A model generated the notes under the pieces. That model did not search any database and was not told where the DNA came from. It was given only the letters and a program-made list of their open reading frames with translations. Below are positions 8,187-15,618 of a DNA stretch of 22,417 nt, one piece after another. A program made the translations under genes and the position numbers. Each line of letters starts with the position of its first letter. Within the stretch, counting starts at the first letter, position 1. The DNA lies in assembly GCA_036009105.1 (NCBI GenBank), contig DASYMJ010000342.1, positions 1 to 22,417 on the forward strand. The letters are read 5' to 3'. Source of the stretch: JAFAVZ01 sp036009105. GTDB taxonomy: Bacteria; Acidobacteriota; Thermoanaerobaculia; Gp7-AA8.

Positions 8187-8214
8187 CAGGGGGCGGGCCG
8201 CGGCCCGCCCCCTG
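8187..8214. terminator. 28-bp perfect GC palindrome downstream of ald
   Basis: The sequence CAGGGGGCGGGCCG is followed directly by its exact reverse complement, centred at 8200/8201, and the element lies 9 nt beyond the ald stop. It can fold into a very stable hairpin, but no T-run follows on the minus strand. I read it as the end of the ald transcription unit, possibly working without a U-tract. Confidence 0.55.
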
Positions 8215-8223
8215 GCATCCGGC

Positions 8224-9333
8224 TCAGAGCAGCGAAGAAAGCTCGTTGTACTCCCGCCCCTGCGACTCCGCGACCGCCTTGTAGGTGATCGCGCCGCCGT
8301 ACACGTTCACCCCTTCGGCCAGGCCGGGATCGGCGATCGCGCCGCGGAAGCCGAGCCGGGCCAGCTGGCGGGTGTAGGGGAGGGTGGCGTTGGTCAGGGC
8401 GATGGTCGAGGTGCGCGGCACCGCGCCGGGCATGTTGGCCACGCAGTAGTGCACCACCCCGTCCACCTCGTACACGGGGTTGGAATGCGTCGTGGCATGC
8501 GCGGTCTCCACGCAGCCGCCCTGGTCGATGGCGACGTCGACGATCACCGAGCCCTTCTTCATCTCGCTGATCATCTGCCGGGTGACGAGCTTCGGCGCGG
8601 CGGCGCCGGGGATGAGCACGCCGCCGATGAGGAGGTCGGCGCGGCGCACCGCGTCCGAGATGTGGGCGATGTTCGAGGCGAGGGTCTGCACCGTGCCGCG
8701 GAAGATGTCGTCGAGGTAGCGGAGGCGCTCCAGGTTCGTATCGAGGATGGTGACCCGGGCGCCGAGGCCGACGGCCATCTTCGCCGCGTTGGTGCCGACC
8801 ACGCCGCCGCCGATGATGACGACGTCGCTGGGCAGCACGCCCGGCACGCCGCCCAGCAGGACGCCGCGGCCGCGGTTCGGCTTGTGCAGGTAGTAGGCGC
8901 CGACGTGCACGGACATGCGGCCGGCCACTTCCGACATCGGCGTGAGGAGGGGCAGCGTGCGGCGCTGGTCGACGATGGTCTCGTAGGCGATGCCGGTGAT
9001 CTTCTTCTTGAGCAGCGCCGCGGTGAGGTCGGGGACGGGGGCGAGGTGGAGGTAGGTGAAGAGGAGTTGGCCGTCCCGGAGGCGCTTGAGGTCGGCCTCG
9101 ATCGGCTCCTTGACCTTGACGATCATCTCCGCCTGGTCATAGACGGCGTCGGCGTCGGGGAGGAGGGTGGCGCCCGCGGCGACGTACTCATCGTCGGAGA
9201 AGCCGCTGCCGTTGCCGGCGCCGGCCTGCACGATGACCTGATGGCCGTCTTTCTGGAGGACCGCCGCGCCGGCCGGCGTCATCCCCACCCGATATTCGTT
9301 GTCCTTGATCTCGGTCGGTACACCGATCCGCAT
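8224..9333 (-). CDS. ald: Alanine dehydrogenase
   Basis: A 369-residue NAD-dependent L-alanine dehydrogenase (alanine + NAD + water to pyruvate + ammonium + NADH), cytoplasmic and usually hexameric. With the start at 9333 the known functional residues fall at the canonical positions: R15 and K75 for pyruvate binding, H96 as catalytic base and D270 in DVAIDQGG. The Rossmann motif GGGVVG is at 175-180 with D198 after it for the adenosine ribose. An AAGGAG lies 9 nt upstream of this ATG. The frame is open further upstream, to 9390, but those codons fall in an intergenic repeat and are not expected to be translated. Length matches the family (about 370). It follows S8 peptidase 1 on the same strand; a link to amino-acid use from proteolysis is speculative. 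Confidence 0.95.
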   Translation of the reverse strand: MRIGVPTEIKDNEYRVGMTPAGAAVLQKDGHQVIVQAGAGNGSGFSDDEYVAAGATLLPDADAVYDQAEMIVKVKEPIEADLKRLRDGQLLFTYLHLAPVPDLTAALLKKKITGIAYETIVDQRRTLPLLTPMSEVAGRMSVHVGAYYLHKPNRGRGVLLGGVPGVLPSDVVIIGGGVVGTNAAKMAVGLGARVTILDTNLERLRYLDDIFRGTVQTLASNIAHISDAVRRADLLIGGVLIPGAAAPKLVTRQMISEMKKGSVIVDVAIDQGGCVETAHATTHSNPVYEVDGVVHYCVANMPGAVPRTSTIALTNATLPYTRQLARLGFRGAIADPGLAEGVNVYGGAITYKAVAESQGREYNELSSLL

Positions 9334-9367
9334 GCGTCGTCTCTCCTTGAGGGGCGAATTGTAGTGC

Positions 9368-9393
9368 GAGTTGTCACTGACAACCGACAACTC
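9368..9393. repeat. Short GTTGTC-type inverted repeat after S8 peptidase 1
   Basis: GAGTTGTC and GACAACTC form 8-bp inverted arms around a 10-nt centre that itself contains ACTGACAACC, so the units are those of the 3864-3945 element. It directly abuts the peptidase stop codon with no gap. Confidence 0.7.
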
Positions 9394-11055
9394 TCACCGC
9401 GGTCTCCGCACCGTCGGTGGCACCGGAAAGGCGGGCAGCGCCTCCAGCCCGAACTTCTGCGGCGCGAGCGCCTTCGCGGCGGCGAGTGCGTCGAGCAGGC
9501 CGAAGCCGCTGAAGGCGTCGAAGCCGGGCTGGTCGAGATCCGCGGCGTTGTTCTGGATGGCGAGCTTGATCTGTTCCGCCGTCGCGTCGGGGGCGAGGGA
9601 CCAGAGCAGGGCGGCGGTGCCGGCCACGTGGGGGGTGGCCATCGACGTGCCGCTGAGCATCCCGTAGTCGTCCAGGCGATAGCTCGCCGCGAACGAGCCG
9701 CTCTTGCTCTTGTCCAGCAGGCGCAGACCTTCGCTCGTGTTCAGGCCGATGGCCAGCGGCCAGGCGAAGCTCACGTCCTCCTCCCGGTCGTGGCAGGGGT
9801 TGACGTCATCGCACTCGGTCAGGATCAGCGACCAGTTCGCCTCGTTCTCGATGCCGCCCGGGTTGTTGTAGATGAGCACCGCCGCGGCGCCGGCCGCCTT
9901 CGCGTTGCGCGCCTTCTCATTGAACGTGATCTCCCCGCGGCGGATGAGCGCGATGTTGCCGCTCGCTTCCGCCGGGAACTCGCCCGGGCGGCCGAGCTTG
10001 CAGTCGACCACCCGGCCGAAGATCGAAGCCTTCGGCGAGCCGGCGATGGGCGAGCCGGTGAAGAGCGTGCCGTCATCCGCCTGCACATCCGCGACCTGGG
10101 CGGTGCCGGTGGGGAGCGTGGAGAGCACGGATACGCCCGGCGCCATCACGCTGAGCTTCACCCCCCAGCTGGAGAAGCGCGCCCGCTTCTTGTCGGCGTC
10201 GACGGCGCCGATGGCCATCACCCCGGGGTAGAGCGCCGGGTAGTCGATCTCCGGGAAGCCGCGGTTGCCGGCCGCGGCGACGATGAGGATGCCCTGCTCG
10301 ATCGCTTTGGCGAACAGCTCCGTCTCGATGGGCGAGGGATCGGGCGCGCCGAGGGAGAGGCTCATGATCCAGTGGCCGCCTTCGGTTTTCGCCTTGTCGA
10401 TCACCCAGTCGACGCCGGCCGCGATGTGCTCATCGGTGCCGACGCCTTTGCTGTCCAGCACCTTGACCGACCAGATGCGCACCCGCGGCGCGACGCCGAC
10501 CACGCCGATGGTGTTCTCCACGGCGCCGATGGTGCCGGCGACGTGCGTGCCGTGGCGGTGATCGTCGCGCGGCTCGTCGGTGAGCGTGTAGGTGTTCCAG
10601 CCGCCGGCGTAGTTCGCCTTCAGGTCGGCATGGTCGAAGTCGATGCCGGTATCGACGATCGCCACGTTGACGTTCCCCTCGCCCTTCGTGACCGGCCAGA
10701 GGTCGCGCGCGTGCACCAGGTCGATGCCGTAGGGGACGGTCTGCCCGAGCGTGTAGTTCTCGTGGGGCGCCGCGGCGAGGTCGTTCAGCGACCGCTCCAC
10801 CACCGGCGTGATGGACCGCACTTCACCCGAGGCGCGCAGCTCCGCGACCTGCTCCGCGGTGAGGTCGGCGGCGAAGGCCTGCGCGTTGCGGAACGGGCGG
10901 ACGGCGCGCTCCGCGGACGCGTCGACGTCGCGAAACAGGCGCTGCTCAGAGAGGCGGGGAGTGTGGCGGGTGAGGACGATGTAGCGCCGGGTGGGAGCCG
11001 CCCACGCCGTCGCCGCGGCTGCGACCGTGAGAACGAAGGCGATGATCGGTTTCAT
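9394..11055 (-). CDS. Exported subtilisin-like S8 peptidase with PA-domain insert (peptidase 1)
   Basis: A 553-residue secreted serine protease. A Sec signal covers residues 1-20 (cut near AWAA). An I9-like propeptide follows at about 23-88, then the S8 catalytic domain with D135 (VAIVDTGID), H168 (HRHGTHVAGT), oxyanion N264 (AAAGN) and S471 (SGTSMATPH). A PA domain is inserted between Asn and Ser at about 340-455 (IALIRRGEITFNEKARNAKAAG), a common arrangement in extracellular subtilases. The C-terminus is Pro-rich and ends VPPTVRRPR, vaguely like, but lacking, the GGFNGR tag of its neighbours. It is a paralogue of peptidase 2. No Shine-Dalgarno is seen; TAGATC lies 6 nt before the ATG. The gene is bracketed by GTTGTC-family repeats. 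Confidence 0.93.
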   Translation of the reverse strand: MKPIIAFVLTVAAAATAWAAPTRRYIVLTRHTPRLSEQRLFRDVDASAERAVRPFRNAQAFAADLTAEQVAELRASGEVRSITPVVERSLNDLAAAPHENYTLGQTVPYGIDLVHARDLWPVTKGEGNVNVAIVDTGIDFDHADLKANYAGGWNTYTLTDEPRDDHRHGTHVAGTIGAVENTIGVVGVAPRVRIWSVKVLDSKGVGTDEHIAAGVDWVIDKAKTEGGHWIMSLSLGAPDPSPIETELFAKAIEQGILIVAAAGNRGFPEIDYPALYPGVMAIGAVDADKKRARFSSWGVKLSVMAPGVSVLSTLPTGTAQVADVQADDGTLFTGSPIAGSPKASIFGRVVDCKLGRPGEFPAEASGNIALIRRGEITFNEKARNAKAAGAAAVLIYNNPGGIENEANWSLILTECDDVNPCHDREEDVSFAWPLAIGLNTSEGLRLLDKSKSGSFAASYRLDDYGMLSGTSMATPHVAGTAALLWSLAPDATAEQIKLAIQNNAADLDQPGFDAFSGFGLLDALAAAKALAPQKFGLEALPAFPVPPTVRRPR

Positions 11056-11100
11056 CGCTTCGATCTACGGGGCAGCGCGGCGGGGCGTTGGGGTGGGGAC

Positions 11101-11162
11101 GAGTTGTCGGTAGGACGAGTTGTCAGTTGTCAGTAGAACCTCCTACTGACAACCGATAACTG
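11101..11162. repeat. GTTGTC-type heptamer repeats with hairpin after the metallopeptidase
   Basis: Arms at 11117-11136 and 11143-11162 (20 nt each, 17 complementary) are separated by a 6-nt loop, and an extra GAGTTGTCGG unit lies at 11101-11110. The right arm ends 5 nt before the metallopeptidase stop codon. The units match the 3864-3945 and 9368-9393 elements. Confidence 0.8.
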
Positions 11163-11167
11163 TTTTC

Positions 11168-12679
11168 TTACGGCTTCCGCCTCAGAATGGTCCGTCCATT
11201 GAACCCGCCGTTGGTCGGCGTCGGGGTCGAGGGCTGCTGGGACGAGCCGAAGCTCCAGCCGATGTCGTTCAGCTGGTCGTTCGTGATGTCCAGGCCGTGG
11301 GTCAGGTCGTCGTTGATGCGCGGCTCCATCAGCAGGTTGGGGATGGCCGAGACGTCCCAGTGCGAGTACGTGGAGCCGGGGGAGGGGTCGAGCGGCGCGT
11401 AGAGCTTCACCGAGCCGGTGCCGTCCGAGCCGTTGCGGCGCGTCGCGTCCGTGCGCATGGTGGCGTCGAGGTTCTGGGAGAGCGCGGCGCGGATCGCGTC
11501 GCCGTTCACCTTCGTCACGCTGACCACCGGAATGGTCACCGACGCGTCGGAGCCGGCCATGTTCGGCGGGATGCTGTCGAAGCCGTTGTCCACCACGAGC
11601 ATGGCGATGGCGCCCGCGTCCTGCACGTTCTTCGCCTTGACCGAGAAGTTGCAGCGGCCGCGGTCGACGATGGCGATGCGCCCGTTGATCGCGCCGGCGT
11701 TGCTGATGGCCGAGCAGCCGTCGGTGGTCGTGCCGGAGGAGGTCGAGCCGCTGGCCGGCTCGGCCACGTCCGTGGCGGCGGCGAGGCGGCCGGTCAGGCC
11801 GGAAACCGGCGCTTCCGGTCCGAAGAAGGCGAAGCCGGCGTCGTAGCTCTTGGAGACCGGCGTGCTGCCGGCGATGGTGAGCACGGCCTGGCCGCGCAGG
11901 TACTTGGCGGCGGCGGCATTGGAGGTCGAGCCGGTCCAGACCAGGTTCTGATCGTTGATGAGGGCCGCGGCCCGCTGCTCGTCCGACTCCTGGTCGAGGT
12001 GGAGGCCGGTCGCGTTGTCGTAGGCGAGCGTGTCGTACACGAGGGGGATGCCCTGGTACTGCAGCGCGCCCGGCGTCAGCGTCTCGGAGCTGCCCGGGAC
12101 CACGATGCTGCCCACCATGCCCAGGCCGTGGGCGAACTCGTGGAGGAGGACGACGACCAGGTCGATGTTCTCGCCGTGGTTGCCGTCCAGGCCGTAGTAC
12201 CAGCCGATCGTGCCGAGGCAGCTCGGCTTGTCCAGGTCGCCGTTGAAGCGGGCCCGGATGTGCGCCGTGCCGTCGTCATGCTGGTCCTTGCCGGCGATCT
12301 TGTTGGCCAGCGCGGAGACGTACCAGGTATTCGGCTTCGGCGCGTTGTCGAAGTCGGCAAAGATGCGGGTCGGGCCGGCCGAGCCGAGCGTCGCGCTGGT
12401 GGCGTTGCAGGGGAGCGCCGCGAACGAAGCATCGATCTTGATCTCGACGCTGCTGTCGATGGTGTTGCTCCACACGTCGGCCGCGGCGGTGAACGCGTTG
12501 AGGCGCTGCTGGCCGAGCGTCGTGCCCGGGTTGCCGCCCACCGGCGCGGCAACCGTGGGGTCGTTGAAGCCGACGCCCGCCTGGTCGGTGTTGCGGATGG
12601 TGATGGTGGCCTTGGCGAACGCCGGAGAGGCGAGCGCCGCGCAGAGGGTCAGGGAAGCGAGGATGCCGAGCTTGCGCAT
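11168..12679 (-). CDS. Exported HExxH metallopeptidase-like protein with PA domain and C-terminal GGFNGR tag
   Basis: A 503-residue exported protein with a Sec signal at 1-22 (ASPAFA). A zinc-binding helix at 180-186, HEFAHGLG (ligands H180 and H184, catalytic E181), identifies a zinc metallopeptidase-like domain. The usual metzincin third His, expected at 190, is a Gly, so the third ligand must come from elsewhere or activity is uncertain. A PA domain spans about 290-410 (GRIAIVDRGRCNFSVKAKN). A conserved SHWDVS...NLLMEPRINDDLTHGLD...DIGWSF block closes the domain, as in other bacterial proteins of this kind. The C-terminus is a Pro/Thr linker and GGFNGRTILRRKP. A GGAGGAG Shine-Dalgarno lies 9 nt upstream, inside the preceding gene's 3' end, so the two genes form an operon with a 3-nt gap. 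Confidence 0.85.
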   Translation of the reverse strand: MRKLGILASLTLCAALASPAFAKATITIRNTDQAGVGFNDPTVAAPVGGNPGTTLGQQRLNAFTAAADVWSNTIDSSVEIKIDASFAALPCNATSATLGSAGPTRIFADFDNAPKPNTWYVSALANKIAGKDQHDDGTAHIRARFNGDLDKPSCLGTIGWYYGLDGNHGENIDLVVVLLHEFAHGLGMVGSIVVPGSSETLTPGALQYQGIPLVYDTLAYDNATGLHLDQESDEQRAAALINDQNLVWTGSTSNAAAAKYLRGQAVLTIAGSTPVSKSYDAGFAFFGPEAPVSGLTGRLAAATDVAEPASGSTSSGTTTDGCSAISNAGAINGRIAIVDRGRCNFSVKAKNVQDAGAIAMLVVDNGFDSIPPNMAGSDASVTIPVVSVTKVNGDAIRAALSQNLDATMRTDATRRNGSDGTGSVKLYAPLDPSPGSTYSHWDVSAIPNLLMEPRINDDLTHGLDITNDQLNDIGWSFGSSQQPSTPTPTNGGFNGRTILRRKP

Positions 12680-12682
12680 GGA

Positions 12683-13057
12683 CTACTGCTCCTCCGCCAC
12701 GCGCGCCAGCGGCGCCTTGGTCTGCAGGAAACGGCGGGCCGCTGCTTCGCTGCCCACGCAGGCCGACGTCATCTTCCCGTCCGCGCCGATCTTGGCGACC
12801 ATGATCATGCCCGCGCTCTCGAATTCCATGCTCTTTGCGCCGCCGGCGAGCTTCGTCACGTGGTTCTTCGCGGCGATGCCGGCGTAGAACGCGGAGAGCT
12901 CCGGGGGGAGGATCTGCAGCTGCGGCGTTTCGACGTTCGTCGTCGCCGGCGCGGCCGGCTGCGCCTGGGCAACCTGTTGTTTGTCAGCGGCCAAAGCCAG
13001 CGGCGCGGCAAGCGCGAAGGCGGCCAGGGCGAAAATGCCTGCACGGGTCCTGTTCAT
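12683..13057 (-). CDS. Small exported protein of unknown function, in operon with the metallopeptidase
   Basis: A 124-residue protein with a clear Sec signal (about 1-24, ending LALAAD). A short Ala/Pro/Gln-rich linker precedes a compact region of about 75 residues (LPPELSAFYAGIAAKNHVTK, then KSMEFESAGMIMVAKI) with a single Cys near SACVGSEAAARRFL. I do not recognise the family. The start at 13057 is chosen because AAGGAG lies 6 nt upstream; an ATG five codons earlier would overlap that site. The gene ends 3 nt before the metallopeptidase start, so the two are almost certainly co-transcribed. Position suggests an inhibitor, foldase or accessory subunit for the protease, but nothing in the sequence proves it. 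Confidence 0.8.
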   Translation of the reverse strand: MNRTRAGIFALAAFALAAPLALAADKQQVAQAQPAAPATTNVETPQLQILPPELSAFYAGIAAKNHVTKLAGGAKSMEFESAGMIMVAKIGADGKMTSACVGSEAAARRFLQTKAPLARVAEEQ

Positions 13058-13084
13058 CTCGATCTCCTTCAATGGGTCCGACCA

Positions 13085-13109
13085 CGCTCCGGCAAAGGCT
13101 GCCGGAGCG
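13085..13109. terminator. Hairpin after S8 peptidase 2
   Basis: CGCTCCGGCA and TGCCGGAGCG are perfect 10-bp arms around a 5-nt loop, 23 nt after the stop of peptidase 2 and 27 nt before the next start. No T-run follows. It may terminate the peptidase 2 transcript or attenuate read-through into the small exported gene. Confidence 0.5.
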
Positions 13110-13132
13110 CGATCAAATAGTCTACGTCTGGA

Positions 13133-14803
13133 TTACGGGCGGCGCATGATGCGGCGGCCGTTGAAGCCGCCGTTGGTCGGCGTCGGCGGCGCCGGCGTGG
13201 CCGGATTGGCGAACACCGCCGGGGCCAGGGCCTTGGCCGCCGCGAACGCATCGATCAGGCCGTTGCCGAAGGCCGGGTCGAAGCCGCTCGCGCCGAGGTC
13301 GTGCGCCGTGCTGGTGAGAGCCTGCCGCACCTGCGCCGCGGTCGCGTTCGGCGCGACGGACCAGACCAGCGCCGCGACGCCCGAGGCGTGCGGGGTGGCC
13401 ATGGAGGTGCCGCTGAGGAAGCCGTAGTCATCCGGCCCCTGGGTGATGGTGAGGGTCGCGCCGGCGTTGGCCACGAGCGCCGCGCCGTCTTCTCTGGTGA
13501 TGCCGATGGCGGTGGGCCAGGCATACGTCTGGTCCGCCGGATCGTCGCCGATGAGGGTCCAGCTCAGCGCGCTGTCGTCGTTGTTGTAGATGATCACGCC
13601 GATCGCGCCGGCGTTTTTCGCGCGCTGCGTCTTGTCGTGGAAGGTGACGCCCGCGCCGCGGGAGATGACGGCGATCTTGCCGTTCACGGCCGAGGTGAAG
13701 TCGCTCGGCTGGCCGAAGCCGCAGAAGACGAACTTGCCGGTCACGGTGCCGTTGACGGAGCCGGTGAGGGCCGCGCCGCTGTAGCTCGAGCTGCCCGTGC
13801 CGACGTAGGCGATGGAGCCCTTGCCGACCTGCAGGGTGGAGAGGACGTCGACGCCCGGCGCCACGAGCGCGAGCTCCGGCCCCTGGTTCGAGAAGTCGGC
13901 GACCGCGCTCTTCGCATCGATCGCGCCGATGGCGACGACGGAGGGATACGCCGCCGGATAGGAGACCGCCGCCGGCACGCCGGCCGTCGAAGCGTTGCCC
14001 GAGGCGGCGAGCGTCAGGATGCCGGCATCCGCCGCGCGCTGGAAAGCCTGCTCCTCGACGAGGCTCGAATCCTCGGAGCCGAGGGAGAGGCTCATGATCC
14101 AGTTGCCGCCGAGCTCGAGCTTCCTGGCGATGACCCAGTCGATGCCGGCGATGATGCCGTCGGTGCGGCCGCTGCCGGAGGCGTTCAGCACCTTGACCGA
14201 CCAGAGCTTCACGTGGGGGGCGACGCCGACCACGCCGAGGTCGTTATCCGAGGCGCTGATCGTGCCGGACACGTGCGTGCCGTGACCGTTGTTGTCGAGC
14301 GGATCGTCCGTCTTGGAGATTTCGTTGTAGCCGCCCTGATACTGGGCCTTGAGGTCTGGATGGTTGTAGTCGATGCCGGTGTCGAGCACGGCAACGTTGA
14401 TCGCGTCCCCGCGCTTGTACGGCCACACCTGCTGGGCATTGACGAGGGAGATGCCGTACGGGGTGGTCTGGCCGTTCGGGTTGCGGCCCGCGATGAGCTC
14501 GGTATTCGTGACGGGGGTGGAGTCGAGCAGATGCCGCTCCATGGCGGGCTCGACCGCGATGACGTCCGGCTCCTGCCGCAGCCGCGCCGCCTCGGCGTCG
14601 GTCAGATCGAGAGCCGCCGCCTGCACGCGCGGGAAGACGCGCAGCGCGCGCCTGCCGGTTGCAAAGTCGGCGTCGAGCTGGCGGAAGGTTTCGCGGGCCG
14701 GGACACCGCCGCGCATGGCCACTACATAGCGCCGGGTGGTATCGGCCGCGAACATCGAGGACGCGGTGAGGAGGAGCGCGACGGCAAACAGCGTTCTTTT
14801 CAT
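13133..14803 (-). CDS. Exported subtilisin-like S8 peptidase with PA insert and C-terminal GGFNGR tag (peptidase 2)
   Basis: A 556-residue secreted serine protease. A Sec signal at 1-20 (SSMFAA) is followed by an I9-like propeptide (about 24-92) and an S8 domain with D141 (VAVLDTGID), H174 (NGHGTHVSGT), N270 (AASGN) and S467 (SGTSMATPH). The PA domain is inserted at about 350-455 (GKIAVISRGAGVTFHDKTQR). The C-terminus is a Pro/Thr linker followed by PTPTNGGFNGRRIMRRP, nearly the same tail as the metallopeptidase two genes downstream. The start at 14803 is supported by GAGG 5 nt upstream and by the signal peptide; the longer frame adds an implausible N-terminus. It resembles peptidase 1 over its whole length, so the pair probably arose by duplication. 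Confidence 0.93.
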   Translation of the reverse strand: MKRTLFAVALLLTASSMFAADTTRRYVVAMRGGVPARETFRQLDADFATGRRALRVFPRVQAAALDLTDAEAARLRQEPDVIAVEPAMERHLLDSTPVTNTELIAGRNPNGQTTPYGISLVNAQQVWPYKRGDAINVAVLDTGIDYNHPDLKAQYQGGYNEISKTDDPLDNNGHGTHVSGTISASDNDLGVVGVAPHVKLWSVKVLNASGSGRTDGIIAGIDWVIARKLELGGNWIMSLSLGSEDSSLVEEQAFQRAADAGILTLAASGNASTAGVPAAVSYPAAYPSVVAIGAIDAKSAVADFSNQGPELALVAPGVDVLSTLQVGKGSIAYVGTGSSSYSGAALTGSVNGTVTGKFVFCGFGQPSDFTSAVNGKIAVISRGAGVTFHDKTQRAKNAGAIGVIIYNNDDSALSWTLIGDDPADQTYAWPTAIGITREDGAALVANAGATLTITQGPDDYGFLSGTSMATPHASGVAALVWSVAPNATAAQVRQALTSTAHDLGASGFDPAFGNGLIDAFAAAKALAPAVFANPATPAPPTPTNGGFNGRRIMRRP

Positions 14804-15160
14804 CAGGACCTCGGCTGTCAGATTGTTATTCGTAGTGTTGGGGACGCGATGGAAAAGGCTCGAAAGGCGGCTGAAATTCCGCTTTCCGGTCTGCCGTGCC
14901 CGGCTTCGCATGCATGCTGTCTACATCGATCGGGCGACTTCGCACAAGCCCAAGAATATCCTGCAACCGATACGTGACAGCAGGCGCGCAGCTGAGCTTC
15001 GCTGCAGCTCACGCGCCGGCGGCTTTGCGCTGCTGCCAGCTGCTCTCGATCGATGAGCGGATGCCTTGCGTCGCATTTGCGCTGAGAGTTGCACGACGGA
15101 GCCGTGAACACAGCCGGCCTGCTCGTGCTGGAACTAGCTTCGGCTGCGCCGGAGCAGAGC
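14804..15160. other. Gene-poor stretch with one imperfect hairpin
   Basis: No reading frame here has recognisable coding content on either strand. It holds the upstream region of S8 peptidase 2 (an AT-richer patch near 14820-14835) and an imperfect inverted repeat at 14983-15017, in which GGCGCG/CGCGCC and TGAGCT/AGCTCA arms are separated by a 4-nt bulge. I found no attC-type core sites, tRNA or transposon ends. Confidence 0.5.
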
Positions 15161-15519
15161 ATGTTGACCGGCCGCCGTAACTCTGTCAGCCTTTCCCGCC
15201 ATCCGAAATCAGAGAACCGGGCAGGACTCACGACCGGATCGAGAAGTCGAAACGGTCATACCACAGCAATGGCTGGCGAGTGTCGGCCGAGCAGCCACTC
15301 ATCGAGGTTGAGGCCGGTCTCGACGCACTGTTCGCGCATCTTGCGCCGCACTGGGATGCCTTGCGCCAATTGAGCCATGAGTGCCGGGTAGAGTTGAGCA
15401 TCGTCATCTATGCAGACGGACAGGTTCCGGCCATTCACTTGCGACCTGATCAGATCCATCGGCTCGCGGAACTCGGCGGAAGTGTCGACGTGGATGTCTA
15501 CCGCCTCGGTCCTGATTGA
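15161..15519 (+). pseudogene. DUF4279-like gene, frameshifted and shortened
   Basis: The C-terminal two thirds, read in one frame to the stop at 15519, look like DUF4279. They contain SYHSNGW, then PLIEVEAGLDALFAHLAPHW, then ECRVELSIVIYAD, then LRPDQIHRLAELGGSVDVDV followed by YRLG. That frame has a stop just upstream and no good start before 15280. The likely original start is the ATG at 15161, with GGAG 6 nt upstream; it reads RRNSVSLS in another frame. Joining the two needs a net single-base loss around 15190-15205, and the segment between (PPSEIREPGRTHDRIEKSKR) looks shorter than usual for the family. So it is either a pseudogene or a sequence error; a GTG start at 15280 would give only a 79-residue fragment. 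The function of DUF4279 is unknown. Confidence 0.5.
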
Positions 15520-15605
15520 CGCCGCTGGATGGCCCATCTCACAACCCGGTGCGGAGGGCCGCTTCCCCTCGGTCGGCCCACTCCCCTCTGCGGCTCGATT
15601 TGCGA

Positions 15606-15611
15606 TAGCCT
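15606..15611 (+). promoter_or_regulatory. Putative -10 element (TAGCCT) for the CoA-binding gene
   Basis: TAGCCT lies 7 nt upstream of the ATG at 15619, with no Shine-Dalgarno between, compatible with leaderless transcription of the CoA-binding/hydrolase pair. Confidence 0.35.
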
Positions 15612-15618
15612 CCTCATC

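Noticed and set aside
9334..9390. Longer N-terminus for alanine dehydrogenase
   Set aside because: The extra 19 codons derive from the intergenic repeat, and the internal ATG at 9333 has AAGGAG upstream and places R15, K75, H96 and D270 at canonical positions.
11062..11067. TAGATC as a -10 element for S8 peptidase 1
   Set aside because: It is 6 nt from the ATG and does not end in T, so it falls outside the TANNNT pattern at 7-9 nt; I kept it out of the set.
8449..11136. Very long plus-strand open frame (about 895 codons) opposite ald and S8 peptidase 1
   Set aside because: It is rich in Arg, Asp, His, Gly and Val with no domain, and lies antisense to two genes with complete catalytic motifs. 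Long antisense frames are expected at this G+C. The same applies to plus-strand frames at 612-1349, 2121-3398, 4027-5259, 4995-6617, 7113-8288, 11297-13120, 13301-14977 and 18488-20362.
14804..15280. Integron cassette boundary (attC) around the DUF4279 remnant
   Set aside because: DUF4279 genes, TA genes and an imperfect hairpin raised the idea, but I found no GTTRRRY/RYYYAAC core sites in the expected positions.
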